DNA of 34,406 bases from Candidatus Shapirobacteria bacterium. GTDB lineage: Bacteria > Patescibacteriota > Microgenomatia > UBA12405 > JAHJSD01. The position numbers and the translations under genes were made by a program. The notes beneath the pieces are model-generated. The model was not told the origin of the DNA and ran no database searches. It saw only the letters and a list, made by a program, of their open reading frames with translations. Positions 1 to 9,285 of the stretch are shown here, in pieces. The stretch spans positions 1-34,406 of the forward strand of contig JALUUX010000073.1 of the NCBI GenBank assembly GCA_027021145.1. The letters are read 5' to 3'. Within the stretch, counting starts at the first letter, position 1, and every line of letters begins with the position of its first letter.

Positions 1-1482
1 AAAACGGGTAGAGATGAGTGGGGAGCGAAGCTCCCTTTAATTTTCCGGGCCTATGGTGATTTCAAACTACCTTTATACATTTATCTAACTGCTGTTTCGG
101 TTAGGCTTTTCGGCCTTAACCCACTAGCGGTTCGGTTGATTTCAATTCTTTCCGGCATTGGCATCACCATCATTGCTTATCTTTTAGGAAAAAGGTTGAC
201 TAAAAACGAGGCAGTTGGTTTAGTGGCCGCTCTTTTAACTGCTGTTTCCCCTTGGAGTCTATTTGTTTCCCGAATTGCTGTCGAAGCCAATTTAGCCGCT
301 TTTCTCTTTGCTCTTGGCTTTTGGTTCCTTTTGACGGATAGACTCTTTTTTTCTCTAGTTTTTTGGGGCTTAAGTCTTCATAGTTATAACTCGGCTAGGG
401 TGTTGGTACCAATAATGATCTTAATTATTCTTGGGCGATTGATTAAATCGAGACAATTTGGTCGGTTAGCAATGACACTGGTGATTTTTTCAATTTTTGT
501 CCTGCCAATAGCGAAACAAGTTCTTGACCGCTCTGGGGGAGCAAGGTTTTTTTGGGTTACTCCTCTTGATCAGGGAGCAATTAATCGGATTATTGAGAAA
601 AGACTTTCTTCTTCCTTGCCGCCGCTCCTGACTCGTCTGATTTATAATCGACCACTCTATTTCGTTGGCTATTCTCTTAAAAATTATCTGGCCCACTTTT
701 CTCCCAGTTTTCTTTTCTTTAAAGGAGGGAGTCATTATCAGTTTTCTTTCCCAGAGCACGGAATTTTATATTTGATCACTGCCCCATTCTTAATTATTGG
801 CCTGTTTCGGCTGGTCAAACAAAGAAATTGGTTGCCTCTAATTTGGTTTTTTGCCGCCTTTATTCCTTCGGCCATTACCCGTGATTCTCCTCATGTTTTG
901 CGCAGTCTTTTGGTGTTGCCATTACCAATGGTATTTACTTCTCTTGGTCTTTGGTGGGCCCAAAGTTGGCTCAAAGAGAAATCTTGGTTCGGAGGAAATC
1001 TGCTTTTGGCCACTTTTGTTATTGGCGTTTTGATTCATTTTAGCCTTTGGTGGCGGGACTATTGGCGCATTTATCGTCCGGCCTATTCTTGGGCCTGGCA
1101 GTATGGTTACAGAGAGGCGGTTGATTATGTTAGAGAGCACTATAGCCAGTATGACAAGATCGTTTTCACTAAAAAATATGGTGAGCCCCATGAATTTATT
1201 CTTTTTTACTGGCCCTGGGAACCAAGTTATTATCAGCAAGATCCCAAGAAAATTTGGGACTATCATGCTCATTGGTATTGGGTTGATGCTTTTGATAAAT
1301 TTGAGTTTTGGAATGATTGGGAAGTAAAATCCAAAATTCAAAATGCAAAAACCAAAATGACAGATCAAAATGCAAAAATTTTGTTAATTACTTCGCCGGG
1401 GAATTGGGTAAAAGGGGGAAAGTTGTTAGAAACGATAAACTTTTTGGACGGGACGCCGGCGTTTGAGATAATAGAATACTGA
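1..1482 (+). CDS. GT39-type membrane glycosyltransferase, 5'-truncated by window edge
   Basis: The frame is open from base 1, so the gene starts upstream of the window; an internal TTG at 136 is not the true start. The first visible residues (KTGRDEWGAKLP, then GDFKLPLY and NPLAVRL) align with KTGRDEYGQLLP/GDYKPGLY/NELAIRL of the next two genes, so this is a paralog of them. These are ArnT/PMT-like (GT39, PMT_2) polytopic enzymes that move a sugar from a polyprenyl-phosphate donor on the outer face of the membrane. The catalytic Asp-Glu pair of the first outer loop lies before the window and cannot be checked. About nine hydrophobic segments are followed by a soluble C-terminal domain. Near the C-terminus (1332-1379) the reading frame runs through a 7-bp repeat giving a low-complexity KIQNAKTKMTDQNAK stretch. 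It ends in TGA. Confidence 0.85.
   Translation, partial: KTGRDEWGAKLPLIFRAYGDFKLPLYIYLTAVSVRLFGLNPLAVRLISILSGIGITIIAYLLGKRLTKNEAVGLVAALLTAVSPWSLFVSRIAVEANLAAFLFALGFWFLLTDRLFFSLVFWGLSLHSYNSARVLVPIMILIILGRLIKSRQFGRLAMTLVIFSIFVLPIAKQVLDRSGGARFFWVTPLDQGAINRIIEKRLSSSLPPLLTRLIYNRPLYFVGYSLKNYLAHFSPSFLFFKGGSHYQFSFPEHGILYLITAPFLIIGLFRLVKQRNWLPLIWFFAAFIPSAITRDSPHVLRSLLVLPLPMVFTSLGLWWAQSWLKEKSWFGGNLLLATFVIGVLIHFSLWWRDYWRIYRPAYSWAWQYGYREAVDYVREHYSQYDKIVFTKKYGEPHEFILFYWPWEPSYYQQDPKKIWDYHAHWYWVDAFDKFEFWNDWEVKSKIQNAKTKMTDQNAKILLITSPGNWVKGGKLLETINFLDGTPAFEIIEY
1332..1379 (+). repeat. 7-bp tandem repeat (CAAAAWN) inside coding frame
   Basis: Read in steps of seven from 1332 the units are CAAAATT, CAAAATG, CAAAAAC, CAAAATG, a 6-nt interruption ACAGAT, then CAAAATG and CAAAAAT. 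It lies wholly inside the first GT39 gene. Seven is not a multiple of three, so gain or loss of one unit would shift the frame. Confidence 0.8.
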
Positions 1483-1611
1483 AAGGGAATCGGAATATCA
1501 GTTTATCAGGAAAAGAGACCAGCTAGTTAGGATATCAGAGAGAAGATAACTGGTACCCTGATCCCTGATATCCTTTTCCCGATACCCTGATTAACTGATA
1601 ATCTATTTCAA
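1483..1611 (+). repeat. Spacer of degenerate TATCAG/CTGATA repeats
   Basis: This 129-bp gap holds many copies of short words such as ATATCAG, CCTGATA and CTGATAATC in both orientations and little else. TAATCT (1599-1604) sits 7 nt before the ATG at 1612 and could be a -10 box of the leaderless type seen elsewhere in the window, but no good -35 is present. Similar TATCGG/TATCAG words recur at 5070-5130 and 5532-5550. Confidence 0.5.
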
Positions 1612-3381
1612 ATGAGAAAAGAAAGAATTATTTTGATAACTATTTTCCTCTTTGGTTTTCTAGTGAGAATTTGGCTGGTAGGAAGATATCCGCCCTTGCT
1701 TTGGGATGAGGCGGCTTTGGGTTATAATGCTTACTCGATTCTAAAGACCGGGCGGGATGAATATGGTCAGCTACTTCCCTTTATTTTTAAATCATTTGGT
1801 GATTATAAGCCTGGTCTTTATGTTTACTTAACCCTACCTTTTGTGGTCCTTTTGGGTCTTAATGAGCTGGCAATTCGTTTGCCATCAGTAATTCTTGGTT
1901 CTCTGACATCCGTTTTTCTCTATCTGTTGGTCAAAGAGATTTTTGAAGATACAAAAATTGCTTTTTGGTCAGCCTTAACTTTAACTTTTTTGCCCTGGTC
2001 GATCCATTTTTCTCGCGGCGCTTGGGAAGCAAATGTAATGACGGCCCTTTTAACTTTAGGAAGTTATTTGCTGGTTAGAAGTAGAAAGTTAAAGTTTAAG
2101 TTAGAGGAAGTTAAAGTAAAAAATTTGAGTAATAAGTTTTTGTTTTTAAGTCTTGGTTGTTTTTTCTTGGCATTATTAACCTACCAAGGGGCAAAGATGC
2201 TGGTGCCGTTGATCTTGATCGGGCTTTTCCTCTTTTTTAAACAATTTAATTTCCAATTTCTAATTTCAGCGAGCGCTAGCGAGCGAATTTCTATTATTTT
2301 GCTTGGAATTTTGATTGTTGCTTGGTATCTTTTTTCTTTTTCTGGTCCGGCAAAGAATCGGCTCAAAGTTATGAGCTTGCTTTCTTATCGTCGACCAGAG
2401 TCCGAAATAAAAACAATTCTTGATGAAGACAGATTGTCAGAGAAGAATTGGCATTTTTATCTGTTTCACCACGAGGGGCTTTATTTTCTCCGCGGTTTTT
2501 TAACTCGCTATTTTAACCATCTCTCTCCTCGATTTCTAGCTTTTGATGGCGATTGGAACAATCCTCGTCATAGTGCGCCATATTTTGGCATGGTTGGTCA
2601 CGTTAATCTTATTTTGTTGTTAATCGGACTAGCCCGTTTTCTTTCTCAAAGGCACAAATTTTCAGAATATTTTTTCCTCTATTGGTTAGTCATTGCTCCA
2701 TTACCAGCAGCGCTTTCCCGAGACATTGTTTCTGGAGTAAGAAGCTTGCCCATGGTAATTCCCTTAAGCTTTTTTATTGGTTATGGAATAGAGAGAATTT
2801 TGAAGTTAAAGTTAGAGTTTAAGTTTAAAGAAGTAAGAAGTAAAAAGTTTAAATTAAGATTATTGATATTAAAGTATGCCCAATTCATTGTTCGCTATTC
2901 AAAATACACAATACTAATATTCTTGATTCTCGATTTCATTTATTGGGCTGACCTTTATTTTGTTCATATGGTTAAACGAAAACCAAAAGATTGGCTTTAT
3001 GGATACAAAGATGCCATAAAATTTGTTCAAGAATACAAAAGTAGAACAGATAAAGTTGTTTTCACTGATTTTTACGGCCAACCCTATATCTATTATCTTT
3101 TTTACTCCCAATATTCGCCTCAAGAATATCAAAGGCAGGCAAGATTAATCGAGAATCAATTTGGTGATGTTGGTCGGGTAGAGAAGATCAATAATATTTT
3201 CTTTGGACCGGTGGACCGAGCTAAAGCCGAAAGTTGCCGCCACTGTTTAGTGATTTTTTCTCAAGACGAAATTTTACGTTCTGGGATCGACAAAGATCCA
3301 CAATTCTTTGCTCAATTAAAGCCGTTAGGAGAGATTAATAATAATCAAGTGATGTTTTATGGATTAAAGATTTTAGATTAG
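1612..3381 (+). CDS. GT39-type membrane glycosyltransferase
   Basis: This is a 589-aa polytopic protein of the ArnT/PMT (GT39) type, expected to transfer a sugar from polyprenyl-phosphate at the outer face of the membrane. An N-terminal membrane segment is followed by the first outer loop with PPLLWDEAALGYNAY; the Asp-Glu pair (about residues 34-35) matches the catalytic acidic pair of GT39 enzymes. Then come TGRDEYG, SFGDYKPGLY and a series of membrane helices with PWSIHFSRGAWEAN, and a soluble C-terminal domain. The start ATG at 1612 directly precedes the first membrane helix and has no clear Shine-Dalgarno. The frame carries three repeat-derived stretches: KLKFKLEEVKVK near 2090, SASASER at 2268-2285, and a Lys-rich stretch near 2800-2870. 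Acceptor and sugar cannot be told. Confidence 0.88.
   Translation: MRKERIILITIFLFGFLVRIWLVGRYPPLLWDEAALGYNAYSILKTGRDEYGQLLPFIFKSFGDYKPGLYVYLTLPFVVLLGLNELAIRLPSVILGSLTSVFLYLLVKEIFEDTKIAFWSALTLTFLPWSIHFSRGAWEANVMTALLTLGSYLLVRSRKLKFKLEEVKVKNLSNKFLFLSLGCFFLALLTYQGAKMLVPLILIGLFLFFKQFNFQFLISASASERISIILLGILIVAWYLFSFSGPAKNRLKVMSLLSYRRPESEIKTILDEDRLSEKNWHFYLFHHEGLYFLRGFLTRYFNHLSPRFLAFDGDWNNPRHSAPYFGMVGHVNLILLLIGLARFLSQRHKFSEYFFLYWLVIAPLPAALSRDIVSGVRSLPMVIPLSFFIGYGIERILKLKLEFKFKEVRSKKFKLRLLILKYAQFIVRYSKYTILIFLILDFIYWADLYFVHMVKRKPKDWLYGYKDAIKFVQEYKSRTDKVVFTDFYGQPYIYYLFYSQYSPQEYQRQARLIENQFGDVGRVEKINNIFFGPVDRAKAESCRHCLVIFSQDEILRSGIDKDPQFFAQLKPLGEINNNQVMFYGLKILD
2255..2298 (+). repeat. AATTTCTAATTTC / GC-rich repeat embedded in coding frame
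   Basis: The 13-mer AATTTCTAATTTC (2255-2267) is followed by GCGAGC-GCTA-GCGAGC (2269-2284) and then AATTTCTA again. The same 13-mer occurs exactly at 20899-20911 and, reverse complemented, at 20430-20442, each next to a GC-rich hairpin. Here it is read in frame as LISASASERIS within a hydrophobic region of the GT39 protein. Confidence 0.75.
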
Positions 3382-3404
3382 ATAAGAATAGATAGGAAAT
3401 AGAT

Positions 3405-5060
<1,656 letters not shown>

Positions 5061-5138
5061 ACAAAATAGCTTATCGGATTATCGGGGTATCGGGGAAAGG
5101 GTGTCAGAGATAAGATTATCAGTTAATTTATTTCTTTA
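5061..5138 (+). repeat. Spacer of TTATCGG/GTATCGGGG repeats
   Basis: The 78-bp gap contains the direct repeats TTATCGGAT, TTATCGGGG and TATCGGGGAAA followed by GATAAGATTATCAG. No convincing promoter or terminator is seen. Confidence 0.45.
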
Positions 5139-5531
5139 ATGCAATCGGTACTTAGGCCTGGTTTTGAGAAACTGAGAATTTGGCAAAAAGCTTATGATTT
5201 GATGTTAAAAGTTCATAAACTTTGTAAGTCTTTGCCGCGGGAGGAAAAATTTAGAATAAGAGATCAGGTCGAACGGTCCTCGGCGGCAGTGGTAGACAAC
5301 ATCGCCGAGGGATATGGGGCTTTCTATTTTAAAAACAAAATTAAGTGTTTTTATACTTCAAGGAGGGAGGCGGTTGAAACCCAGAATCATTTGCGAAAAA
5401 TGAATGGTAAGGGATATATTTCGAGATCTGTGGCAGACAGTTTGATTTTAGATTACGAAGGATTGATTAGGGGTATTAACGGAATGATTAATTATATTAA
5501 GGAAAAATCGAGCAGAAGGGGAAAGGGTTAA
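5139..5531 (+). CDS. Four-helix bundle protein (S23 family)
   Basis: The 130-aa product has the hallmark layout of the four-helix-bundle/23S-rRNA-intervening-sequence protein family: FEKLRIWQKAYDLMLKVHKL at the start, then FRIRDQVERSSAAVVDNIAEGYG and a basic stretch NKIKCFYTSRREAVETQNHL. Known family members form small helical oligomers, and no enzymatic role is established. It is not linked to rRNA here; it sits between a GT39 gene and a GT2 gene and is flanked by TATCGG/TGATAATC spacer repeats. A second, diverged member lies at 20482. The start ATG at 5139 fits the usual N-terminus, although ORF length alone does not decide between it and later codons. Confidence 0.9.
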   Translation: MQSVLRPGFEKLRIWQKAYDLMLKVHKLCKSLPREEKFRIRDQVERSSAAVVDNIAEGYGAFYFKNKIKCFYTSRREAVETQNHLRKMNGKGYISRSVADSLILDYEGLIRGINGMINYIKEKSSRRGKG

Positions 5532-5560
5532 ATTCTGATAATCTGATAAACTTATATAAA

Positions 5561-6409
5561 GTGAAGCAAAAGAAAACGAAGGCAGCTATCTCGGTCGCTA
5601 TTGCTACTTGCAACGAAGAGGCCAATATCGCTCGGTGTTTGCAGTCAGTTAAAGACTGGGTTGATGAAATCGTAGTTGTTGATGGCTCTTCAACTGACAA
5701 AACGCGCGAAATTGCTAAAAAATTTGGAGCCAGAGTTTATAAAACAACTAATAAACCTATTTTTCATATTAATAAACAAATGGCAATTGACAAATGTCGA
5801 GGAGAGTGGATATTACAACTCGACGCCGACGAGGTTGTTTCCAAAGAGTTAAAAAAAGAAATTCTGGCAATTATTGATGAAGGACACACCGGGTGTGTCC
5901 GAAGGGACACACCCGGTGTGAAGAGGGCAGTTGCCTATTGGATCCCGAGAAAGAATTTCTTTTTGGGTCGGTGGTTGAGAAAGACTGGTCAGCATCCGGA
6001 TCCAGTGATAAGGTTGTTTAAGAGGGGGAAAGCAAAACTTCCCTGTAGGTCTGTACACGAGCAAATGGAGGTGGATGGAAAAGTTGGCTGGCTTAATGGA
6101 CATCTACTTCACTATCCATATCCTAGTTTTTCTGAGTATCTTAAAAAGTCAAATCGGTATACTACTTTGACAGCTCAGGAGATGATAGATAGGGGAGAAA
6201 AACCTGGATTAATTTCTTTCTTAAAAGCCTATTTTCGGTTTGAGAAAACCTTCTGGCTGCTTTTCTTAAGACATAAAGGATTCTTAGACGGTTTTCCGGG
6301 TTTTGTCTTCTCAGTCTATTCAGCTCTTCATCACATTACTGCCTATGTTAAATTTTGGGAATTGTATCATCGGAAAAGAAAGATAGATTTGAAGAAAGAC
6401 TGGGAATAA
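5561..6409 (+). CDS. GT2 family glycosyltransferase (WaaE/KdtX-like)
   Basis: This is a 282-aa cytoplasmic GT-A fold enzyme. Near the N-terminus are SVAIATCNEEANIARCLQSV and VDEIVVVDGSSTDKT, followed by the metal-binding LDADE. PRKNFFLGRWLR and HYPYPSFSEYLKKSNRYT are typical of the WaaE-like beta-glycosyltransferase branch, which acts on lipid-linked or LPS-core-like acceptors. The start is GTG at 5561, only five residues ahead of the conserved strand. The oddity is residues about 108-120 (HTGCVRRDTPGVK): they are encoded by a perfect 16-bp inverted repeat at 5885-5920 that appears to have been inserted in frame in the variable region after the DxD strand. A likely -10 (TAAACT, 5547-5552) lies 8 nt before the GTG. 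Confidence 0.9.
   Translation: MKQKKTKAAISVAIATCNEEANIARCLQSVKDWVDEIVVVDGSSTDKTREIAKKFGARVYKTTNKPIFHINKQMAIDKCRGEWILQLDADEVVSKELKKEILAIIDEGHTGCVRRDTPGVKRAVAYWIPRKNFFLGRWLRKTGQHPDPVIRLFKRGKAKLPCRSVHEQMEVDGKVGWLNGHLLHYPYPSFSEYLKKSNRYTTLTAQEMIDRGEKPGLISFLKAYFRFEKTFWLLFLRHKGFLDGFPGFVFSVYSALHHITAYVKFWELYHRKRKIDLKKDWE
5885..5920 (+). repeat. Perfect palindromic element within GT2 coding frame
   Basis: CACACCGGGTGTGTCC (5885-5900) and GGACACACCCGGTGTG (5905-5920) are exact reverse complements with a GAAG loop: a 16-bp hairpin. The left arm is itself part of the 19-bp palindrome 5882-5900. It is translated in frame as about 12 residues. Confidence 0.92.
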
Positions 6410-6445
6410 CCGTAATTTTTTGGCTATTTTTAGGTCATAAAGGGA

Positions 6446-7480
6446 ATGAGAAAAAGAAGAATTAAAGATAAGGCTATAGATACCGTCTCTTCTTTTATTG
6501 GTGGAGAAGACATGAGGGGGAAGGAAGCGAAGGTGTTAGAGGATATTGCTGAGCGGACAGGATTTATTCCTGAAAATGTTATCTGGCGATCTGATTATTT
6601 CGGCTCTGGAAAGCTAGGGGCTGTTCATTATCGCGGATTTTACAAAGGCAAGAAGGTAGTATTGAAGATTCAGGGAGTTAAACCCAGCATCTCCGAGATA
6701 TTTATGATTGAAAGCTTTGCGCGTCAGAACCAGTCCAAAATTATTAGGCCCCCGCGGCTTTTTTATACCATGCCATGGGATACTCAAAGGGGATACGAGG
6801 CCTTAATTATGGAATATGTTTCTGGACCTAAGATTGTTGAGAGTGGCCGGTTACAGACAGAAAAAGATGTAGTTAGTTTTTTCAGGCTTTATCTTGAGTA
6901 TAGGGAAAATTGTCGAAGAAGGCCCTGGTTACCTCGTCCGAAATCGAAACTCTCTTCTAAAGAGGCCTTAGACAGGTTGTTGGCGGTGGCTCAAAAAGTT
7001 AAGCCCAAAAGTCCTTATAGGAGGCTGGAGGATGTAGATTTGGCAAAGGAAGGAGCGGTTATTTTGGATAGGATATGGTCTGGGATTGAGTGGGAGTTTG
7101 TTCATGGCCATTTTTCTGCGGAGGATTTAATTAGAGCCAATGGCGATGTGGTATTGTTTTCTAATCTTTTTTGGAAATGGAAGCATCCTTATTATGACGC
7201 TGTCTTTGCCTATCATTGGTTTATTTATTCTCTGGCTGGTGTAAGAGGCATTACCCCTGAACAGATAGAGAAACAACGTCGGTTGTGGTTGGAAGAGATT
7301 TTTCGTCTCCCCTCACTTAATCACCACTTGTTAAAAGCCGCTCTTTTGGAAAGAGCCATTGCCGGTCTTTTGGTTGACAGCATGGCGTACATCGATGAAG
7401 AAAATCCCGTGGCAGGTTATATGGTTGAGTCGACCAGGAAACAGGTAAGACTCTTAATTAGGGAATTGAAACAGGAATGA
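6446..7480 (+). CDS. Aminoglycoside-phosphotransferase-like pseudokinase
   Basis: The 344-aa protein appears to have the APH/protein-kinase-like fold: a glycine-bearing strand region FGSGKLGAVHYRGFYKGKKVVLKIQG with a possible ATP lysine at K74, a hinge-like LIMEYVSG at 121-127, a catalytic-loop equivalent FVHGHFSAEDLI at 219-229, and VVLFSNLFWKWKHPYYD at 235-251. In active members the loop reads HGDxxxxN and the metal site is a D in v.liDfe; here these positions are H222 and S239/N240, so both key Asp residues seem absent. I infer a non-catalytic regulator or binding protein, or a strongly diverged kinase. Its stop overlaps the next gene's ATG by four bases (ATGA at 7477-7480), so it is probably translationally coupled to the GT4 enzyme. 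Confidence 0.65.
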   Translation: MRKRRIKDKAIDTVSSFIGGEDMRGKEAKVLEDIAERTGFIPENVIWRSDYFGSGKLGAVHYRGFYKGKKVVLKIQGVKPSISEIFMIESFARQNQSKIIRPPRLFYTMPWDTQRGYEALIMEYVSGPKIVESGRLQTEKDVVSFFRLYLEYRENCRRRPWLPRPKSKLSSKEALDRLLAVAQKVKPKSPYRRLEDVDLAKEGAVILDRIWSGIEWEFVHGHFSAEDLIRANGDVVLFSNLFWKWKHPYYDAVFAYHWFIYSLAGVRGITPEQIEKQRRLWLEEIFRLPSLNHHLLKAALLERAIAGLLVDSMAYIDEENPVAGYMVESTRKQVRLLIRELKQE

Positions 7481-8568
7481 AAAAGATTTTAGTGGGCTTT
7501 GATGTTTCGCCGCTTTATTCTGGTCATAAGGTGAGGGGAATTGGGTTTTATACTGAGCGATTGCTAGAGGGATTAAAGGGGTTTAGAGATCTGGAGATAA
7601 GAGAGTTGAGGAGTAAAAAGGAGGTCGATGAGGCCAATTATGATTTACTTCATATTCCTTATTTTCACCCCTATTTTTTTACTTTGCCTTTTAGAAAAAA
7701 GGGGCCATTGGTTGTTACCATTCATGATTTAATCCCGGTCAAATATCCAGAACATTATCCTCCGGGAATAAAGGGGCGCTTACGCTGGGAGATTCAAAGG
7801 GGACTACTTCAAAGAGTAGATCTTGTTATTACCGACTCTTTTGCCTCAAAATCTGACATTGCTCGGTTAACTGGTTACCCTAAAGAGAGAATTCATGTTG
7901 TCTATTTGGCCGCTGATGATGTTTTTAGAGTAATTAAGAGTAAAAGAATATTGAGGGAAATAAAAGAGAAATATCGTCTGCCAGAAAAATTTGTCCTTTA
8001 TGTTGGTGATGTTAATTGGAATAAGAACGTTCCGGGATTGGTGCGCGCCTGTCGAGCAATCGGAGCTCCGCTAGTGATCGTCGGTAAACAAGCAGTTAGG
8101 GACGATTTTGACCCCACGCATCCGGAAAATAAAGATTTAGCTTGGTTGAAGAAAATGAAAGAGAGGCACACTCCCTATATTCTAAATTCTAAATTCTATA
8201 TTCTAACCTTGGGCTTTATTCCCACCGAGGATTTGGTCGCCATTTACAACCTGGCCACAGTTTATTGTCAACCGTCATTTGATGAAGGTTTTGGTTTGCC
8301 AGTAATTGAGGCAATGGCCTGTGGTTGTCCGGTAGTAGCTTCTAATCGGGGCAGCTTACCTGAAGTAGTTGGTAAAGCAGCCATTTTGACAAAGCCAGAA
8401 GTCAAGGACTTGGCTGAAGCGGTCAAATCACTTCTTCAGGACGAAAAAAAGAGGAGAGGGCTTGCTTCTCTAGGACTGAAAAAAGCTAACGAGTTTTCCT
8501 GGCAAAAAGCCGCTCAAGACACTTACTTTCTTTATAAATCGCTAATTGCTGGCCGACTGCGACACTAA
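7477..8568 (+). CDS. GT4 family glycosyltransferase
   Basis: This is a 363-aa GT-B fold enzyme that transfers a sugar from a nucleotide donor in the cytoplasm. The N-terminal domain has FDVSPLYSGHKVRGIGFYTERLLEGL and VVTIHDLIPVKYPEHY; the C-terminal domain has LYVGDVNWNKNVPGLVRA, LGFIPTEDLVAIYNLATVYCQPSFDEGFGLPVIEAMACGCPVVAS (the GT4 EX7E motif) and LPEVVGKAAILTKP. It starts at the ATGA overlap with the kinase-like gene. The segment TPYILNSKFYILTLGF is encoded by a 7-bp tandem repeat (8179-8206). The last five residues GRLRH and the stop codon are supplied by the 49-bp palindromic repeat at 8551; the PaaX-like gene ends with the same five residues for the same reason. Confidence 0.92.
   Translation: MKKILVGFDVSPLYSGHKVRGIGFYTERLLEGLKGFRDLEIRELRSKKEVDEANYDLLHIPYFHPYFFTLPFRKKGPLVVTIHDLIPVKYPEHYPPGIKGRLRWEIQRGLLQRVDLVITDSFASKSDIARLTGYPKERIHVVYLAADDVFRVIKSKRILREIKEKYRLPEKFVLYVGDVNWNKNVPGLVRACRAIGAPLVIVGKQAVRDDFDPTHPENKDLAWLKKMKERHTPYILNSKFYILTLGFIPTEDLVAIYNLATVYCQPSFDEGFGLPVIEAMACGCPVVASNRGSLPEVVGKAAILTKPEVKDLAEAVKSLLQDEKKRRGLASLGLKKANEFSWQKAAQDTYFLYKSLIAGRLRH
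8179..8206 (+). repeat. (ATTCTAW)4 tandem repeat inside coding frame
   Basis: Four 7-bp units ATTCTAA, ATTCTAA, ATTCTAT, ATTCTAA lie in the GT4 gene, between the two Rossmann-like parts of the C-terminal domain. It encodes ILNSKFYIL. Confidence 0.85.
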
Positions 8569-8599
8569 ATTTGGATACAAAAATGATGTCGCTGTCGGA
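8551..8599 (+). repeat. 49-bp imperfect-palindrome repeat, copy 1
   Basis: This copy is identical over 49 bp to 9268-9316. Arms CCGACTGCGACA (8553-8564) and TGTCGCTGTCGG (8587-8598) pair at 11 of 12 positions around a 22-nt loop. The left arm encodes the final GRLRH-stop of the GT4 gene, and the right arm ends 6 nt before the ATG of the PaaX-like gene. There is no T-run after the stem, so it is not a typical intrinsic terminator. Confidence 0.95.
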
Positions 8600-8604
8600 C
8601 GAGA

Positions 8605-9285
8605 ATGAATAAGGTTAGTCAATTACTAGTCCGTCTATATTGGCTTGAAGAGCTCGAAGTCAAGGCTGAACTGACCAATAAGTTGGTGTTGGGTAAAAAT
8701 CGGAAATCGAGTAGGTTGCTCTTAGAGAATCTTATTAACAATAATTTAATCAATTGTCGCAGAAATAAACTTTTTCTTTCGCCATTAGGAAGAAAATTAG
8801 TCGAAAAATCATTTCCCTTGTGGGCTAAAAGGGATGAGAAATGGTCTGGTTTTTGGTGGGCATTTGTTTTTGATCTTTCGGCGAAAGAAAGAAGTCTCCA
8901 TCGTTCATTATTGAGATTCCTTAGAAGGCTGGGCTTTGGATTGCTTCAGCAGAGCACTTTTATTTCTCCTTATGATTGGAGTAAAGAGTTAAGATTGTGG
9001 TTTAGAATGAGGAATTTAGATCTGACAGGGGATTGGGGAGAAAAAATACTTTTAGTAAAAATGATAGATTTTGATTGTCCGGCAGCTAGTTGTTGGCCTC
9101 TTGACCTAACGAAATCAGCGTATTTAGAAGTCGAGAGAATTAAAAATATCCATGATCAGTTTAAAAAGTTAATTGAGGCAATGAGTATTGATCCTTGGTT
9201 GCCTGATAAGGTCAAAGTTTCAAGTGAGATCAATAAATTAAGAGAAGGGGTAATCTCTACTTTTCTTGGCCGACTGCGACACTAA
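8605..9285 (+). CDS. PaaX-like protein (winged helix plus Cas2-like domain)
   Basis: The 226-aa protein has an N-terminal part (about 1-75) with helix-turn-helix character (SSRLLLENLINNNLINCRRNKLFLSPLGRKLVEK) and a central KWSGFWWAFVFDLSAKERSLHRSLLRFLRRLGFGLLQQSTFISPYDW that matches the Cas2-like core of PaaX-type regulators (W..v.FDi.e..r..R..lR..L...GF..lq.S.yisp). No cas genes are nearby. PaaX proteins bind DNA palindromes, and this gene is bracketed by two copies of a 49-bp palindrome, so autoregulation is a natural but unproven idea. The C-terminal GRLRH and stop come from the second repeat copy. The ATG at 8605 has no clear Shine-Dalgarno. Confidence 0.7.
   Translation: MNKVSQLLVRLYWLEELEVKAELTNKLVLGKNRKSSRLLLENLINNNLINCRRNKLFLSPLGRKLVEKSFPLWAKRDEKWSGFWWAFVFDLSAKERSLHRSLLRFLRRLGFGLLQQSTFISPYDWSKELRLWFRMRNLDLTGDWGEKILLVKMIDFDCPAASCWPLDLTKSAYLEVERIKNIHDQFKKLIEAMSIDPWLPDKVKVSSEINKLREGVISTFLGRLRH

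Noticed and set aside
922..1368. Minus-strand ORF of 148 codons
   Set aside because: It lies fully inside the GT39 gene, has no recognisable motif, and is a shadow frame.
5139..5531. Intervening sequence of a 23S rRNA gene
   Set aside because: S23-like proteins were named for that location, but there is no rRNA sequence on either side here.
8551..8599. Intrinsic terminator at the end of the GT4 gene
   Set aside because: The loop is 22 nt, no T-run follows, and the identical copy sits just upstream of a promoter.
8605..9285. CRISPR Cas2 gene
   Set aside because: The Cas2-like core is in a longer PaaX-type protein with an N-terminal DNA-binding part; no repeats-spacers array or other cas gene is present.
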